This document shows, piece by piece, positions 1 to 7,782 of a stretch of DNA of 35,118 nucleotides. The notes under the pieces are model-generated. The model was not told the origin of the DNA and did no database searches. It saw only the letters and a program-made list of their open reading frames with translations. Numbering within the stretch: position 1 is the first letter of the stretch; each line of letters opens with the position of its first letter. The stretch comes from Minisyncoccota bacterium (lineage in GTDB: Bacteria; Patescibacteriota; Minisyncoccia; Minisyncoccales; Minisyncoccaceae): assembly GCA_028716905.1 (NCBI GenBank), contig JAQUOX010000001.1:9820-44937 (forward strand), in the 5' to 3' direction. The position numbers were made by a program, and so were the translations under genes.

Positions 1-273
1 GATATTTATGCCGAAATTGCCGTCGAGATAGAAGAAGGAAGTGTGGTTGTCGGAGATATTGCTTTCGCCCACGCTTTAACAAACCACGGTCTTATTCGTG
101 GAAACGTTCAGGAGGTTCGACACGTGAGAAACTTCGGAGAGATCGTGGGGGATATAAAGTACTCTTCGGTGCCGAATAACGGCTGGACCTTGATTTCCGG
201 GAAAGCAAGCAGGCAGGCTCGCATTCTCAATTATCTTGAGCCGAGCTCCTTTGTGTGCGTAACGGAAAAATGA
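1..273 (+). CDS. C-terminal part of an unknown protein (5' end outside window)
   Basis: Frame 1 is open from the first base to a TGA at 271-273, giving the last 90 residues of a protein whose start lies upstream. The ORF track starts it at an internal GTG (43), but nothing there looks like a start site and the frame is open above it. The fragment has regularly spaced glycine-turn motifs (VVVGDI, GLIRGNV, GEIVGDI), which could suggest a parallel beta-helix such as a bactofilin, but the match is weak and I do not assign a function. Its stop codon overlaps a terminator hairpin, so it ends its transcription unit. Confidence 0.6.
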   Translation, partial: DIYAEIAVEIEEGSVVVGDIAFAHALTNHGLIRGNVQEVRHVRNFGEIVGDIKYSSVPNNGWTLISGKASRQARILNYLEPSSFVCVTEK

Positions 274-294
274 TGCATTTATTGCGTCTTTTTT
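272..294 (+). terminator. Intrinsic terminator of the partial upstream gene
   Basis: A 6-bp stem (GATGCA with TGCGTC, one G-U pair) with a 5-nt loop is followed by six T. The hairpin begins within the TGA stop, and its right arm overlaps the -35 region of the following prepilin promoter. Confidence 0.6.
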
Positions 295-310
295 ATTGTT
301 CTGGTATAAT
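282..310 (+). promoter_or_regulatory. Promoter of the first prepilin gene, leaderless type
   Basis: TTGCGT (282-287), a 17-nt spacer, then TATAAT (305-310) preceded by TGG, an extended -10. The -10 ends 6 nt before ATG 317, so the predicted start of transcription falls on the start codon and no ribosome binding site can be present. Confidence 0.75.
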
Positions 311-316
311 AATCTA

Positions 317-1183
317 ATGAATAAATCATTCACTTTAATTGAGATATTGGTGGTTATCGTCATAATCGGAATCCTTTCCGCTTTCATCATCGTTTCCATG
401 GCCGGGGTTTCTTCCAAAGCCACCATTGCCAAGGGCCAGGCGTTTTCAAGCTCTTTGAAGAACGCCCTACTTCTCAATATGATTACTCAATACAAGCTTG
501 ATGGCGATGCCAGCGACAGCTGGGGAAGCCATACCACCGGAACCGTCAACGGAGCTTCTTCTTATTCTTCCTGCATTCAAAGTACTTGCTATAACTTTGA
601 CGGTATAGATGATTACATTGAACTGGTTGATTCTTACGACTTAAGAATGACTACCGGAGGGACCATTTCTGTGTGGATTTATCCGAGAACACTGGGAGAG
701 GCGAGCGCTGGGAGAGTAATTGATAAAAGTACGAGCACTACGGGGGCGAATGGCTACTGTATTTTTTTAGTAGGAAGCAATGCTATTGCTTTTAGAATTA
801 ATGCCGAAGCGTCATATTTAAACTCTTCAAGCGATGCGATAACTCTTAATCAGTGGCAATTAGTAACAGTTACTTTTAATGCCGCTGGAAGAAAAATATA
901 TGTTAATGGGGTTGATAAAACAGCAAGTGGTGGAAGTTTAACAGCATTGCCACCAGACATTGCGGGAGTTGTTACGATTGGAAATCGGGCAGGAGCGACA
1001 GACAGAACTTTTGACGGATACATTGACGAAGTTAGGATATACAATATGGTTGTACCCAGTTCTCAAATCCAACAAAACTATTATTCCGGCCTGAGCAGAT
1101 TATCGGCCAAGAATCAGGTTGATTTTGAAGAATACCGGGCAATGCTGGCAGAATTAAAAGAATCCCTTGTTGTGGATAAATAG
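317..1183 (+). CDS. Prepilin-type protein with LamG-like domain (paralog 1)
   Basis: A 288-aa protein predicted to be exported, processed by prepilin peptidase and assembled in a type IV pilus-like fibre. The N-terminus MNKSFTLIEILVVIVIIG is a class III prepilin signal: short basic leader, FTLIE with the conserved Glu at +5, then a hydrophobic helix. The residue before the cleavage site is Ser rather than the usual Gly. Residues about 60-260 resemble a concanavalin A/LamG sandwich (YNFDGIDDYIEL, WQLVTVTFN, GYIDEVRIYN). The ORF track starts at TTG 296, but that codon lies upstream of the -10 box, so ATG 317 is the start. The C-terminus (IQQNYYSGLSRL) is shared with the paralog at 33471. The middle of the gene is visibly AT-richer than its ends. 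Confidence 0.85.
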   Translation: MNKSFTLIEILVVIVIIGILSAFIIVSMAGVSSKATIAKGQAFSSSLKNALLLNMITQYKLDGDASDSWGSHTTGTVNGASSYSSCIQSTCYNFDGIDDYIELVDSYDLRMTTGGTISVWIYPRTLGEASAGRVIDKSTSTTGANGYCIFLVGSNAIAFRINAEASYLNSSSDAITLNQWQLVTVTFNAAGRKIYVNGVDKTASGGSLTALPPDIAGVVTIGNRAGATDRTFDGYIDEVRIYNMVVPSSQIQQNYYSGLSRLSAKNQVDFEEYRAMLAELKESLVVDK

Positions 1184-1185
1184 GC

Positions 1186-1215
1186 TTGATAAAAAGGGGT
1201 ATTCCTTGGTATAAT
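1186..1215 (+). promoter_or_regulatory. Promoter upstream of the MscS-like gene
   Basis: TTGATA (1186-1191), an 18-nt spacer and an extended -10 (TGG followed by TATAAT, 1210-1215), beginning 3 nt after the prepilin stop. It would give a leader of about 109 nt before ATG 1331, unusually long for this window. The leader holds a small hairpin (AATGG 1229-1233 with CCATT 1241-1245) running into six T. Confidence 0.7.
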
Positions 1216-1330
1216 CCATTAAACAAAGAATGGCATAGCTCCATTTTTTGGATAATAAATTAAAGTCGTAATCAATTATTATAAAATTAACAGCTCCTTT
1301 TTCTTTTTATTAAAGAATGGGGGAAAACAT

Positions 1331-2014
1331 ATGGTAGGAGATTGGACAGATATTACTCTTCTGGCTTTGAAAAACGCTTGGGAGAGCATTATTCTCTTTT
1401 TGCCGGAATTATTGGGCGCAATCATCGTCTTCGTTATCGGCTGGATAATCGCCATTTGGATTGGCAGATTGGTGGCCGGCATCTTGAGCAAGGTGATGTT
1501 TGACAAGCTTTTCGAGTCATCTGGCTGGAAAGAAGCCCTGGAAAGAGCGGACATCAAGGTAATGCCGTCAGAATTCATTGGCGCAATCACCAAATGGATT
1601 CTTATCATCATTTTCTTGGTCGTTGCCGCTGATATCCTGGGCTGGGTTGCTTTTGCCGCTTTATTGGCAAAACTGTTGGCCTGGGTACCTAATTTGATTG
1701 TTTCCATCGCCATCTTCATTGTGGCCGTGGTCGTGGCTGACATTCTGGAAAAGATGACCAGAGCCTCAACCAAAAAAATCGGCGTGAGCTTGAACAATTT
1801 CGTGGGAACGGCCGTGAAATGGGCAATATATATCTTTGCCGCCTTCGCCGTCCTTCTTCAGTTGGGAATCGCTCCGGCGATAGTCAACACTTTGGTTATG
1901 GGTTTTGTGGGAATGCTTGCTTTGGCTTTCGGCCTGGCATTCGGATTGGGAGGAAAAGAAACCGCCGGTCGCTTGATTGAAGAAACACGAAAGAAGATGT
2001 CTGACAAAGAATAG
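1331..2014 (+). CDS. Small MscS-like / conserved TM-helix repeat membrane protein
   Basis: A 227-aa integral membrane protein with about four hydrophobic helices (roughly residues 20-50, 83-105, 112-140 and 160-200). The last is Gly/Ala-rich and ends in GLAFGLGGKETAG, recalling the pore helix and following beta-domain entry of MscS channels (GLALGFGAK-like). The cytoplasmic beta and alpha/beta domains of full MscS are missing, which fits the short conserved-TM-helix family. A role in osmotic protection is inferred from family resemblance only. A GGGGG run 6 nt before the ATG may act as a weak ribosome binding site. It is monocistronic: its own promoter is upstream and a strong terminator follows. 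Confidence 0.75.
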   Translation: MVGDWTDITLLALKNAWESIILFLPELLGAIIVFVIGWIIAIWIGRLVAGILSKVMFDKLFESSGWKEALERADIKVMPSEFIGAITKWILIIIFLVVAADILGWVAFAALLAKLLAWVPNLIVSIAIFIVAVVVADILEKMTRASTKKIGVSLNNFVGTAVKWAIYIFAAFAVLLQLGIAPAIVNTLVMGFVGMLALAFGLAFGLGGKETAGRLIEETRKKMSDKE

Positions 2015-2028
2015 TTTGTTTTAAAAGG

Positions 2029-2055
2029 GCGCGCCGTTAAAGCGGCGTGCTTTTT
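2029..2055 (+). terminator. Intrinsic terminator after the MscS-like gene
   Basis: An 8-bp GC-rich stem (GCGCGCCG with CGGCGTGC, one G-U pair), a 6-nt loop and five T. The -35 box of alaS begins 2 nt after the T run. Confidence 0.85.
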
Positions 2056-2057
2056 GT

Positions 2058-2086
2058 TTGACTCTTTCAAGGTATTTTAGTATATT
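2058..2086 (+). promoter_or_regulatory. alaS promoter, leaderless type
   Basis: TTGACT (2058-2063), a 17-nt spacer and TATATT (2081-2086), ending 6 nt before ATG 2093. Transcription is predicted to start at or next to the A of the start codon. Confidence 0.75.
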
Positions 2087-2092
2087 TATACT

Positions 2093-3898
2093 ATGGAGTC
2101 AGAAGAATTGAGGCAAAAGTTTCTTGATTTTTTTGAAAAAAGAGGGCACTTGATAGTTCCTTCTTCTTCGCTTTTGCCCTCCGACAATTCTGTTTTGTTC
2201 ACTACCGCCGGCATGCAGCAATTTTCTTTGTATTTGGCCGGGGAGAGGGACGTGGTTAAGGATTTCCAATCAAGACATCTGGCCTCCTCCCAGAAATGCT
2301 TCCGGACCGATGACATCGACGAGGTGGGAGACGATACCCATCATACCTTCTTTGAAATGCTCGGCAACTGGTCAATCGGCGAAGACGACAAAGGATATTT
2401 CAAGAAAGGGGCGATTGAATACGCTTTGGAGTTTTTGGTTGACGAACTGGGCCTGGACAAGAACAAACTTTGGGTGACGGTATTCAGGGGAGAGGGAGGC
2501 ATTAAAAGGGACGAGGAAGCGATTGGTATTTGGAAAGAAAACGAAATACCCCTGGACAGGATAAAAGAATTTGACAAAAAGGACAATTTTTGGGGTCCGG
2601 TGGGAGAGACCGGTCCTTGCGGTTCCTGCTCCGAGATATATTACGACCGGGGAGAGGGGTTCGGCTGCGGCCGGTCCGACTGCGGGCCCAATTGCGATTA
2701 TTGCAAAAGATTCGTTGAGATTTGGAACCTTGTTTTTATGGAGTATTTTAAGAACGAAAAAGGGGAATACGAGATTCTGCCCCAAAGGAACATTGATACG
2801 GGCATCGGCTTTGAAAGGCTGGTTTCTTTGCTCCAGGGAAAGGATTCGGCTTACGAATCGGATATTCTCGTTAACGCTGTTTTAAAACTGGAAGAGATAT
2901 CCAAGCTGAAATACCTTGAGAACAAAAAACCCTTTCGCATAATCGTTGACCACGCCAGGGGAGCGGTTTTTCTGGCCAGCGAGGGAATTGTTCCTTCCAA
3001 TGTCTTGCAGGGTTATGTGTTAAGAAGAATCTTGAGAAGAGCCATCCGTTACGGGAAATTGTTGGGAGTGGAGCAGGAATTTTTGGTTCCTTTAATGGAT
3101 TCAATAATTGAAAAATACAAAGGGGTTTATCCAGAGGTTTTTAATAAAAGGGAAGAGATTGTCAGGGCGGTTAAGGAAGAAGAGCTGAAGTTCGAGAAAA
3201 CCCTGCAGAGCGGGTTGGCGATAATAGAGAAGCTGCTCGACTCAAAAAGCGACAAGCGAATAACAGGGGAAGAGTCCTTTGATTTGTATCAAAGCTACGG
3301 CTTCCCTTTGGAGCTGATAGAAGAAATCGCCGAAGAAAAAGGATTTTCCGTTGATAAGAAGGGGTTTAACGAAGCCCTGGCAAAGCATCAGGAGATTTCC
3401 CGGGCCGGAGTGGAAAAGAAGTTCGGGGGCGTGGGAAAAGAGGGCGGAGAGAAGGAAGCCGGATTGCATACCGCCACCCATCTTTTGCACAGCGCCTTGA
3501 GGAATGTTCTGGGAGAGCACGTTCAGCAAATGGGCTCGGATATTACTCCGGAGAGATTGAGGTTTGACTTCAAGCATCCTCAAAAATTGACCGAAGAAGA
3601 GAAAGAAAAGATTCAAGAATTGGTGAATCAGAAAATCAAACAAGAAATGGAAGTAAAGAAAGAAGAAATGGCCTTGGTTCGGGCTTTAGAATCTGGCGCT
3701 TTGGCTTTTTTCAAGGAGAAATATCCGGAAACCGTGTTTGTCTGGACCATCTATGACCCGAAAACGGGCGAAGTTTTCTCCAAAGAAATCTGCGCCGGCC
3801 CTCACGTCCAGAGCTTGAAAGATTTGGGAAATTTTGAGATTATCAAAGAAGAGAGTTCAAGCGCGGGGATAAGAAGAATAAAGGCGATATTAAAATGA
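2093..3898 (+). CDS. alaS: Alanyl-tRNA synthetase, compact form
   Basis: Charges tRNA-Ala with alanine. The class II catalytic core is intact: motif 2 region (KCFRTDDIDEVG, HHTFFEMLGNW), the EIWNLVFMEY segment and motif 3-like NIDTGIGFERL. A cysteine cluster (CGRSDCGPNCDYC, about residue 198) may bind zinc. The editing site is represented by HTATHLLH (about residue 459) and CAGPH (about 567; usually CGGTH). At 601 aa it is about 275 residues shorter than E. coli AlaRS. The protein ends just after SAGIRRI, where full-length enzymes continue into the C-Ala domain. The ESGGQ-type beta-barrel segment normally before HTATH is also not visible. It overlaps the next gene by 4 nt. Confidence 0.95.
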   Translation: MESEELRQKFLDFFEKRGHLIVPSSSLLPSDNSVLFTTAGMQQFSLYLAGERDVVKDFQSRHLASSQKCFRTDDIDEVGDDTHHTFFEMLGNWSIGEDDKGYFKKGAIEYALEFLVDELGLDKNKLWVTVFRGEGGIKRDEEAIGIWKENEIPLDRIKEFDKKDNFWGPVGETGPCGSCSEIYYDRGEGFGCGRSDCGPNCDYCKRFVEIWNLVFMEYFKNEKGEYEILPQRNIDTGIGFERLVSLLQGKDSAYESDILVNAVLKLEEISKLKYLENKKPFRIIVDHARGAVFLASEGIVPSNVLQGYVLRRILRRAIRYGKLLGVEQEFLVPLMDSIIEKYKGVYPEVFNKREEIVRAVKEEELKFEKTLQSGLAIIEKLLDSKSDKRITGEESFDLYQSYGFPLELIEEIAEEKGFSVDKKGFNEALAKHQEISRAGVEKKFGGVGKEGGEKEAGLHTATHLLHSALRNVLGEHVQQMGSDITPERLRFDFKHPQKLTEEEKEKIQELVNQKIKQEMEVKKEEMALVRALESGALAFFKEKYPETVFVWTIYDPKTGEVFSKEICAGPHVQSLKDLGNFEIIKEESSSAGIRRIKAILK

Positions 3899-5124
3899 AA
3901 AAAATATACGACATCCTTCCGCCCGATATGGCGGAAAAAGAATTAAAGCCGAGAGAAGAGCCGATTAAGAAAGCGAAAAAGAGAATCAAATTTTCCCTTA
4001 AGTGGATCGGGGGGATTGTTTTGGTTTTGCTTTTGGCCGCTTTTTTCGTTGAGGGCAGGTCTGAAGTGACCATTTATCCCAAGACAAACGAGATTGGCGG
4101 GGAAGAAACAGTCACGGCCAGTTTACAGCAAGGGGCCTTGGACGAGGAGAACAAAATCATCCCGGCCATTGTTTTTTCCAACATTCTGGAAGTGAGCGAC
4201 AGTTATTCGGCCACGGGCAAGACCGACAAGGACAAGAAAGCCAAAGCAGTGATAAGGGTGTTCAACAAATACAAGCCGGAGAAATCCCTGACTCTAATCA
4301 AGGGAACGAGGTTTCTTTCCGTTCCCGGAGAGCTGATTTACCGGGCCATTGGCGCTTTCACCATTCCTCAGGCCAAAACAATAGACGGGAAATTTACCCC
4401 CGGTTATGTGGATGTTGAGGTGGAAGCTGATGAAGCCGGAGAAAATTACAATCTCTCCTCGGCCACTTTTTCCGTGCCCGGACTGAGCGGCACCGAGTAT
4501 TATTCGAGCATCTGGGCGGAAACCATAAATCCCATTGAGGGAGGGTTCAAGGCGGAGGTGAGCGTGGTTTTGGAAAAAGACATTGAAAACGCCCAAGCGG
4601 CCTTCAGGGAAAAGTTCTTGGCCCAAGGGAAGGAAGAGCTGAAAAATAGCATGCCTGCCAACTATATTTTCTTTGAAGAAAAGTTTGTTTCCGAGGTCAG
4701 CAACATGACTCTCAGCGCCAAAAAAGGAGAAGAAGTCGCTTCTTTCAGCGTTTCCGGCAAAATCAGGACGGAAACAGAGGTTTTTAGAAAGGAGGATTTG
4801 GAAACATTATTGACCGATAGCATTAAAAATCTGACTTCGGAAACGAAAAAGCTTGTTCCCGGCAGTTTGAGCTACGAAATTATTGAAAAAAAGAGCAAAG
4901 GGGAAGACGGCTTGGAACTCAAAGTTTCTTTTGCGGCAAAGACCTATTGGCTTCCCGAAGACGCTTTTCTTCTGCAGAACATTTTGGGAAAGAACAAGGA
5001 TTACGCCATCTCTTTGCTGGAGGGCCTGCCCGAGGTGGAGAGGGCGGAAATAAAGCTCGTTCCTTTTTGGAAAACCAGTAATCCAAGCAATAAAGACAAG
5101 GTGGAAGTCAAATTAGGATTCTAG
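3895..5124 (+). CDS. Membrane-anchored protein with Baseplate_J-like segment
   Basis: A 409-aa protein with a basic N-terminal stretch of about 35 residues, one membrane helix (about residues 38-52, WIGGIVLVLLLAAFFV) and a large extracytoplasmic part, so probably N-in/C-out. Residues about 150-215 (GYVDVEVEADEAGENYN, followed by an NPIEGG turn) resemble the Baseplate_J/gp47 fold (VxVxAxxxGxxxN). The rest is predicted mixed alpha/beta with no motif I recognise. Its start overlaps the alaS stop (ATGA), so the two are translationally coupled. Phage-like assembly genes are absent nearby, so a contractile-system role is not supported. Its function is unknown. Confidence 0.65.
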   Translation: MKKIYDILPPDMAEKELKPREEPIKKAKKRIKFSLKWIGGIVLVLLLAAFFVEGRSEVTIYPKTNEIGGEETVTASLQQGALDEENKIIPAIVFSNILEVSDSYSATGKTDKDKKAKAVIRVFNKYKPEKSLTLIKGTRFLSVPGELIYRAIGAFTIPQAKTIDGKFTPGYVDVEVEADEAGENYNLSSATFSVPGLSGTEYYSSIWAETINPIEGGFKAEVSVVLEKDIENAQAAFREKFLAQGKEELKNSMPANYIFFEEKFVSEVSNMTLSAKKGEEVASFSVSGKIRTETEVFRKEDLETLLTDSIKNLTSETKKLVPGSLSYEIIEKKSKGEDGLELKVSFAAKTYWLPEDAFLLQNILGKNKDYAISLLEGLPEVERAEIKLVPFWKTSNPSNKDKVEVKLGF

Positions 5125-5129
5125 TTCCC

Positions 5130-5156
5130 TTGACCAAAAGCGGAATTTCTGATAAT
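5130..5156 (+). promoter_or_regulatory. Possible infA/ribosomal cluster promoter within an inverted repeat
   Basis: TTGACC (5130-5135) is followed after 15 nt by GATAAT (5151-5156), or after 17 nt by TAATGT. GATAAT-GTTTT-ATTATC (5151-5167) is a perfect inverted repeat over the -10, which could be an operator or chance. The start codon of infA is 22 nt downstream with no Shine-Dalgarno. Confidence 0.4.
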
Positions 5157-5177
5157 GTTTTATTATCTCAAAATTAA

Positions 5178-5399
5178 ATGACGAAAAAGGAAGATAAAAT
5201 CAAGAAAGAGGGGACAGTAACAGAAAGTCTGCCAGATGGTTTTTTTAGGGTTCAAATGGAAGATGGCTCGGAAATTTTGGCCCATTTGGCCGGAAAACTA
5301 AGAATCTATAAGATTAAAGTCCTTGCCGGAGACAAGGTTACTGTTGAATTGACTCCTTATGACAAAAGACGAGGAAGAATCGTTTTTAGAAAGAAATAA
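5178..5399 (+). CDS. infA: Translation initiation factor IF-1
   Basis: A 73-aa single OB-fold protein that binds the 30S A site during initiation. The length is standard, and the conserved blocks [26 protein letters not shown] and [21 protein letters not shown] are present. It heads the ribosomal protein cluster and is followed 2 nt after its stop by rpmJ, the usual order in bacteria. Confidence 0.97.
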   Translation: MTKKEDKIKKEGTVTESLPDGFFRVQMEDGSEILAHLAGKLRIYKIKVLAGDKVTVELTPYDKRRGRIVFRKK

Positions 5400-5401
5400 T
5401 C

Positions 5402-5521
5402 ATGAAAGTCAGACCATCGGTTAAAAAAATTTGCAAAGATTGCAAAATCGTCAAAAGAGAAGGACGAATTTATGTGGTTTGCAAAAAAAACCCGAAACAT
5501 AAACAAAGACAAGGAGCGTAA
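5402..5521 (+). CDS. rpmJ: Ribosomal protein bL36
   Basis: A 39-aa protein missed by the ORF track because of its size. The sequence begins [20 protein letters not shown] and ends KHKQRQGA, typical of bL36. Cys11, Cys14, Cys27 and His33 form the zinc ribbon of the Cys-containing (C+) version. It lies between infA and rpsM, the standard location. Confidence 0.96.
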   Translation: MKVRPSVKKICKDCKIVKREGRIYVVCKKNPKHKQRQGA

Positions 5522-5533
5522 TATGTTAAATTT

Positions 5534-5923
5534 ATGGCCAGAGTCGCAGGTGTAAACATACCAGACGAAAAAGCATTAGCCATCGGTCTCACGTATATTT
5601 ACGGGATTGGTTTGTCTTTGAGTAAGAAAATTATAGCTCAGGCCAAGATTGACCCGAAAAAGAAAGTAAAAGAGCTGTCTTCCGAAGAGCTGAATGCCCT
5701 GAAGCAGGTTATTGAAAAGAACCACAAGGTGGAGGGAGAACTGAAAAGGGAAGTCATAGTGAACATTAAAAGGCTGAAGGATATTTCTTCCTGGAGAGGA
5801 GCAAGGCACGCCAAGGGCCTGCCGGTAAGAGGCCAGACCACCAGAATAAACAGCCGTACCGTGAGAGGGAACGTGAGGAAAACAGTCGGTTCGGGAAGAA
5901 AAGCTCCTCCTTCGCCTAAATAA
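5534..5923 (+). CDS. rpsM: Ribosomal protein uS13
   Basis: A 129-aa 30S head protein. It starts MARVAGVNIPDEK and carries the helix-two-turn-helix segment (TYIYGIGLSLSKKI) and the basic C-terminal tail RGQTTRINSRTVRGNVRKTV that contacts tRNA. An upstream ATG at 5523 is in a different frame. No Shine-Dalgarno is visible. Confidence 0.97.
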   Translation: MARVAGVNIPDEKALAIGLTYIYGIGLSLSKKIIAQAKIDPKKKVKELSSEELNALKQVIEKNHKVEGELKREVIVNIKRLKDISSWRGARHAKGLPVRGQTTRINSRTVRGNVRKTVGSGRKAPPSPK

Positions 5924-5929
5924 TAAACT

Positions 5930-6379
5930 ATGGGAAAAAAACACGTTATTGCCAAAAGTGAAGAAGAGATGATCAAGGAGGGCGAAGCAGTTGAGAAAGC
6001 CCTGGGAAAAGACGTCAAGGTTTCAAAAACTTCGGGCCGGGAAGCCAGGCTTTATATTTTTAGCTCTTACAACAATACGATTATCAGTTTGGCTGATTTA
6101 AACGGCAATGTTTTGTCTTCCCGTTCGGCCGGCAGAATCGGATTCAAGGGAACGAAAAAGTCAACCCCTTTCGCCGCCTCCAAGACGGCCGAAGCCCTGG
6201 GCCAGATGGCCGAGAAAATGGGAGTCAAAAAAATTCACGTTGTCATGAAAGGAATCGGCTCGGGAAGAGATTCGGCTTTAAGGTCGATTGCCAACCAGGG
6301 GTTTGAGATTTTATCAATCAAGGACGCTACGCCCATTCCTCATAACGGTTGCCGTCCTCCTAAGCCAAGAAGATTGTAA
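5930..6379 (+). CDS. rpsK: Ribosomal protein uS11
   Basis: A 149-aa 30S platform protein. The core from about residue 38 onward (ARLYIFSSYNNTIISLADLNG, GRDSALRSI, ITPIPHNG-like DATPIPHNGCRPPKPRR) is canonical. It has an N-terminal extension of about 30 charged residues relative to E. coli (129 aa). The 6-nt gap from rpsM holds no ribosome binding site, so it is probably translated by coupling. Confidence 0.97.
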   Translation: MGKKHVIAKSEEEMIKEGEAVEKALGKDVKVSKTSGREARLYIFSSYNNTIISLADLNGNVLSSRSAGRIGFKGTKKSTPFAASKTAEALGQMAEKMGVKKIHVVMKGIGSGRDSALRSIANQGFEILSIKDATPIPHNGCRPPKPRRL

Positions 6380-6380
6380 T

Positions 6381-7010
6381 ATGAACACAAAAAAGTGTAA
6401 ATCTTGCAGAAGGTTGGGCGAAAAGCTTTTCTTGAAAGGCGATCGCTGCACGTCAGCCAAGTGCGCCATGGTGAAAAGAGCTTTTCCTCCGGGACAAAAA
6501 CCCAAGAAAAGAAGGGGCAGTTTTTCCGAATACGGCAAAGAATTGAGAGAAAAGCAGAAAATGAAGAAGTGGTATAATTTAAGCGAATCCCAAATAAAAA
6601 AATATGTTCAAGGAGTGGCGGAGAAAAGAGGAAGGGTGGAAAACGTGGCCGATGCCCTTATTCAAAAAATGGAAAGCCGACTGGATAACATAATTTTCCG
6701 TTTGGGCTGGGCCAAATCCAGAGCTCAGGCCTCCAAGCTCGTTTCTCACGGCCATTTCACGGTTAACAACAGAAAAGTGGACATTCCCTCTTATGAAGTA
6801 AAGACAGGGGACGTCATTTCCCTGAGGCCCGGCTCTAGAAAGAAAGAGCCGTTAAAGGATTTGGAGGCAATAATGAAAAATTACAAATTGCCCGAATGGC
6901 TTGCTTTTGACAAAGACAAAGGAGAAGGCAAGGTTGTAAGAAAACCCACTGCAGAAGAAGTTCAGCTGCCGGTGGAAATCGCCACTCTTTTTGAGTATTA
7001 TTCAAGATAA
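6381..7010 (+). CDS. rpsD: Ribosomal protein uS4
   Basis: A 209-aa primary 16S rRNA binder. The ORF track begins at 6288, inside rpsK; the ATG at 6381, one base after the rpsK stop, gives a standard N-terminus. Cys6, Cys9, Cys22 and Cys27 form the zinc-binding site of the C+ type of uS4. The S4 RNA-binding domain is at about residues 95-160 (MESRLDNIIFRLGWAKSRAQ, LVSHGHFTVNNRKV). Confidence 0.97.
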   Translation: MNTKKCKSCRRLGEKLFLKGDRCTSAKCAMVKRAFPPGQKPKKRRGSFSEYGKELREKQKMKKWYNLSESQIKKYVQGVAEKRGRVENVADALIQKMESRLDNIIFRLGWAKSRAQASKLVSHGHFTVNNRKVDIPSYEVKTGDVISLRPGSRKKEPLKDLEAIMKNYKLPEWLAFDKDKGEGKVVRKPTAEEVQLPVEIATLFEYYSR

Positions 7011-7026
7011 TAATTAAAAAAGCATT

Positions 7027-7779
7027 ATGATTCCATTGCCAACTTCAATTAAAAGCAGGAAGACCGCGGACAATTGCGAGGTCTTTGAAATAGAGTCGCT
7101 TTATCCGGGCTATGGGGTAACGATAGGAAACGCTTTAAGAAGGGTTCTTTTGTCTTCTTTAAATGGCGCGGCAGTGACCGAAGTGAAAATCAAGGGAGCG
7201 CCGCACGAATTTTCCACCCTTTCGGGCATAAAAGAGGATATTTTGCACGTTTTGATGAATCTGAAGCAGCTGAGATTCAAGATGTTCAGCGAGGAGCCCC
7301 AGACAGCCGTTCTTAAAATTAAAGGAGAGAAAGAAGCGACCGGCAAGGACTTTGAATTCTCTCCCGAATTAAGGTTGGCCAATCCCGATTTGCACATTGC
7401 CCAGCTGACCGACAAAAGCTCTGAGCTGGAAATCGAGATAAAGATTGAGAAAGGCGTGGGTTACGTTTTTCAGGAAGAATCCAAAGAAAAAAAAGGAATC
7501 GGAGTGATTGGATTGGACGCGGCCTTTACTCCCGTTGTCAGGGCCAATTACGTGGTGGAGAACATGAGGGTCGGAAAAAGGACTGATTTTGAGAAAGTTT
7601 CTCTGGAAATTGAGACTGACGGCACCATCTCTCCCAAAGAGGCCCTTAAAGAATCGTTAAGTATTTTGATTTCCCACCTCGGCTTTTTGGACAGCGAAAT
7701 CCAGATAGAAAAAGAGGAAGTAACGGAAACTCCAACCAAGAAGAAGACGACCAAGAAAACAACCAAGAAGAAAAAATAG
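7027..7779 (+). CDS. rpoA: RNA polymerase alpha subunit lacking the C-terminal domain
   Basis: A 250-aa assembly platform of RNA polymerase. The N-terminal domain is complete, with the dimerisation and beta/beta' contact motifs (YPGYGVTIGNALRRVLLSS, GIKEDILHVLMNLK, VVENMRVGKRTDFEKV, LIxHLGFLD-like end). After about residue 225 there is only a Lys/Thr-rich tail (TPTKKKTTKKTTKKKK). The helix-hairpin-helix alphaCTD of the 329-aa E. coli protein, which reads UP elements and contacts activators, is absent. The stop is natural and followed 3 nt later by rplQ, so this is not a visible frameshift. Confidence 0.96.
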   Translation: MIPLPTSIKSRKTADNCEVFEIESLYPGYGVTIGNALRRVLLSSLNGAAVTEVKIKGAPHEFSTLSGIKEDILHVLMNLKQLRFKMFSEEPQTAVLKIKGEKEATGKDFEFSPELRLANPDLHIAQLTDKSSELEIEIKIEKGVGYVFQEESKEKKGIGVIGLDAAFTPVVRANYVVENMRVGKRTDFEKVSLEIETDGTISPKEALKESLSILISHLGFLDSEIQIEKEEVTETPTKKKTTKKTTKKKK

Positions 7780-7782
7780 TTT

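Noticed and set aside
2571-2885. 104-aa ORF inside alaS
   Set aside because: It is an overlapping frame of a clearly coding gene with a low-complexity, unconserved product.
3895-5124. Baseplate_J-like protein as evidence for a phage tail or contractile injection system
   Set aside because: It has a membrane anchor and no neighbouring tail, sheath or baseplate genes.
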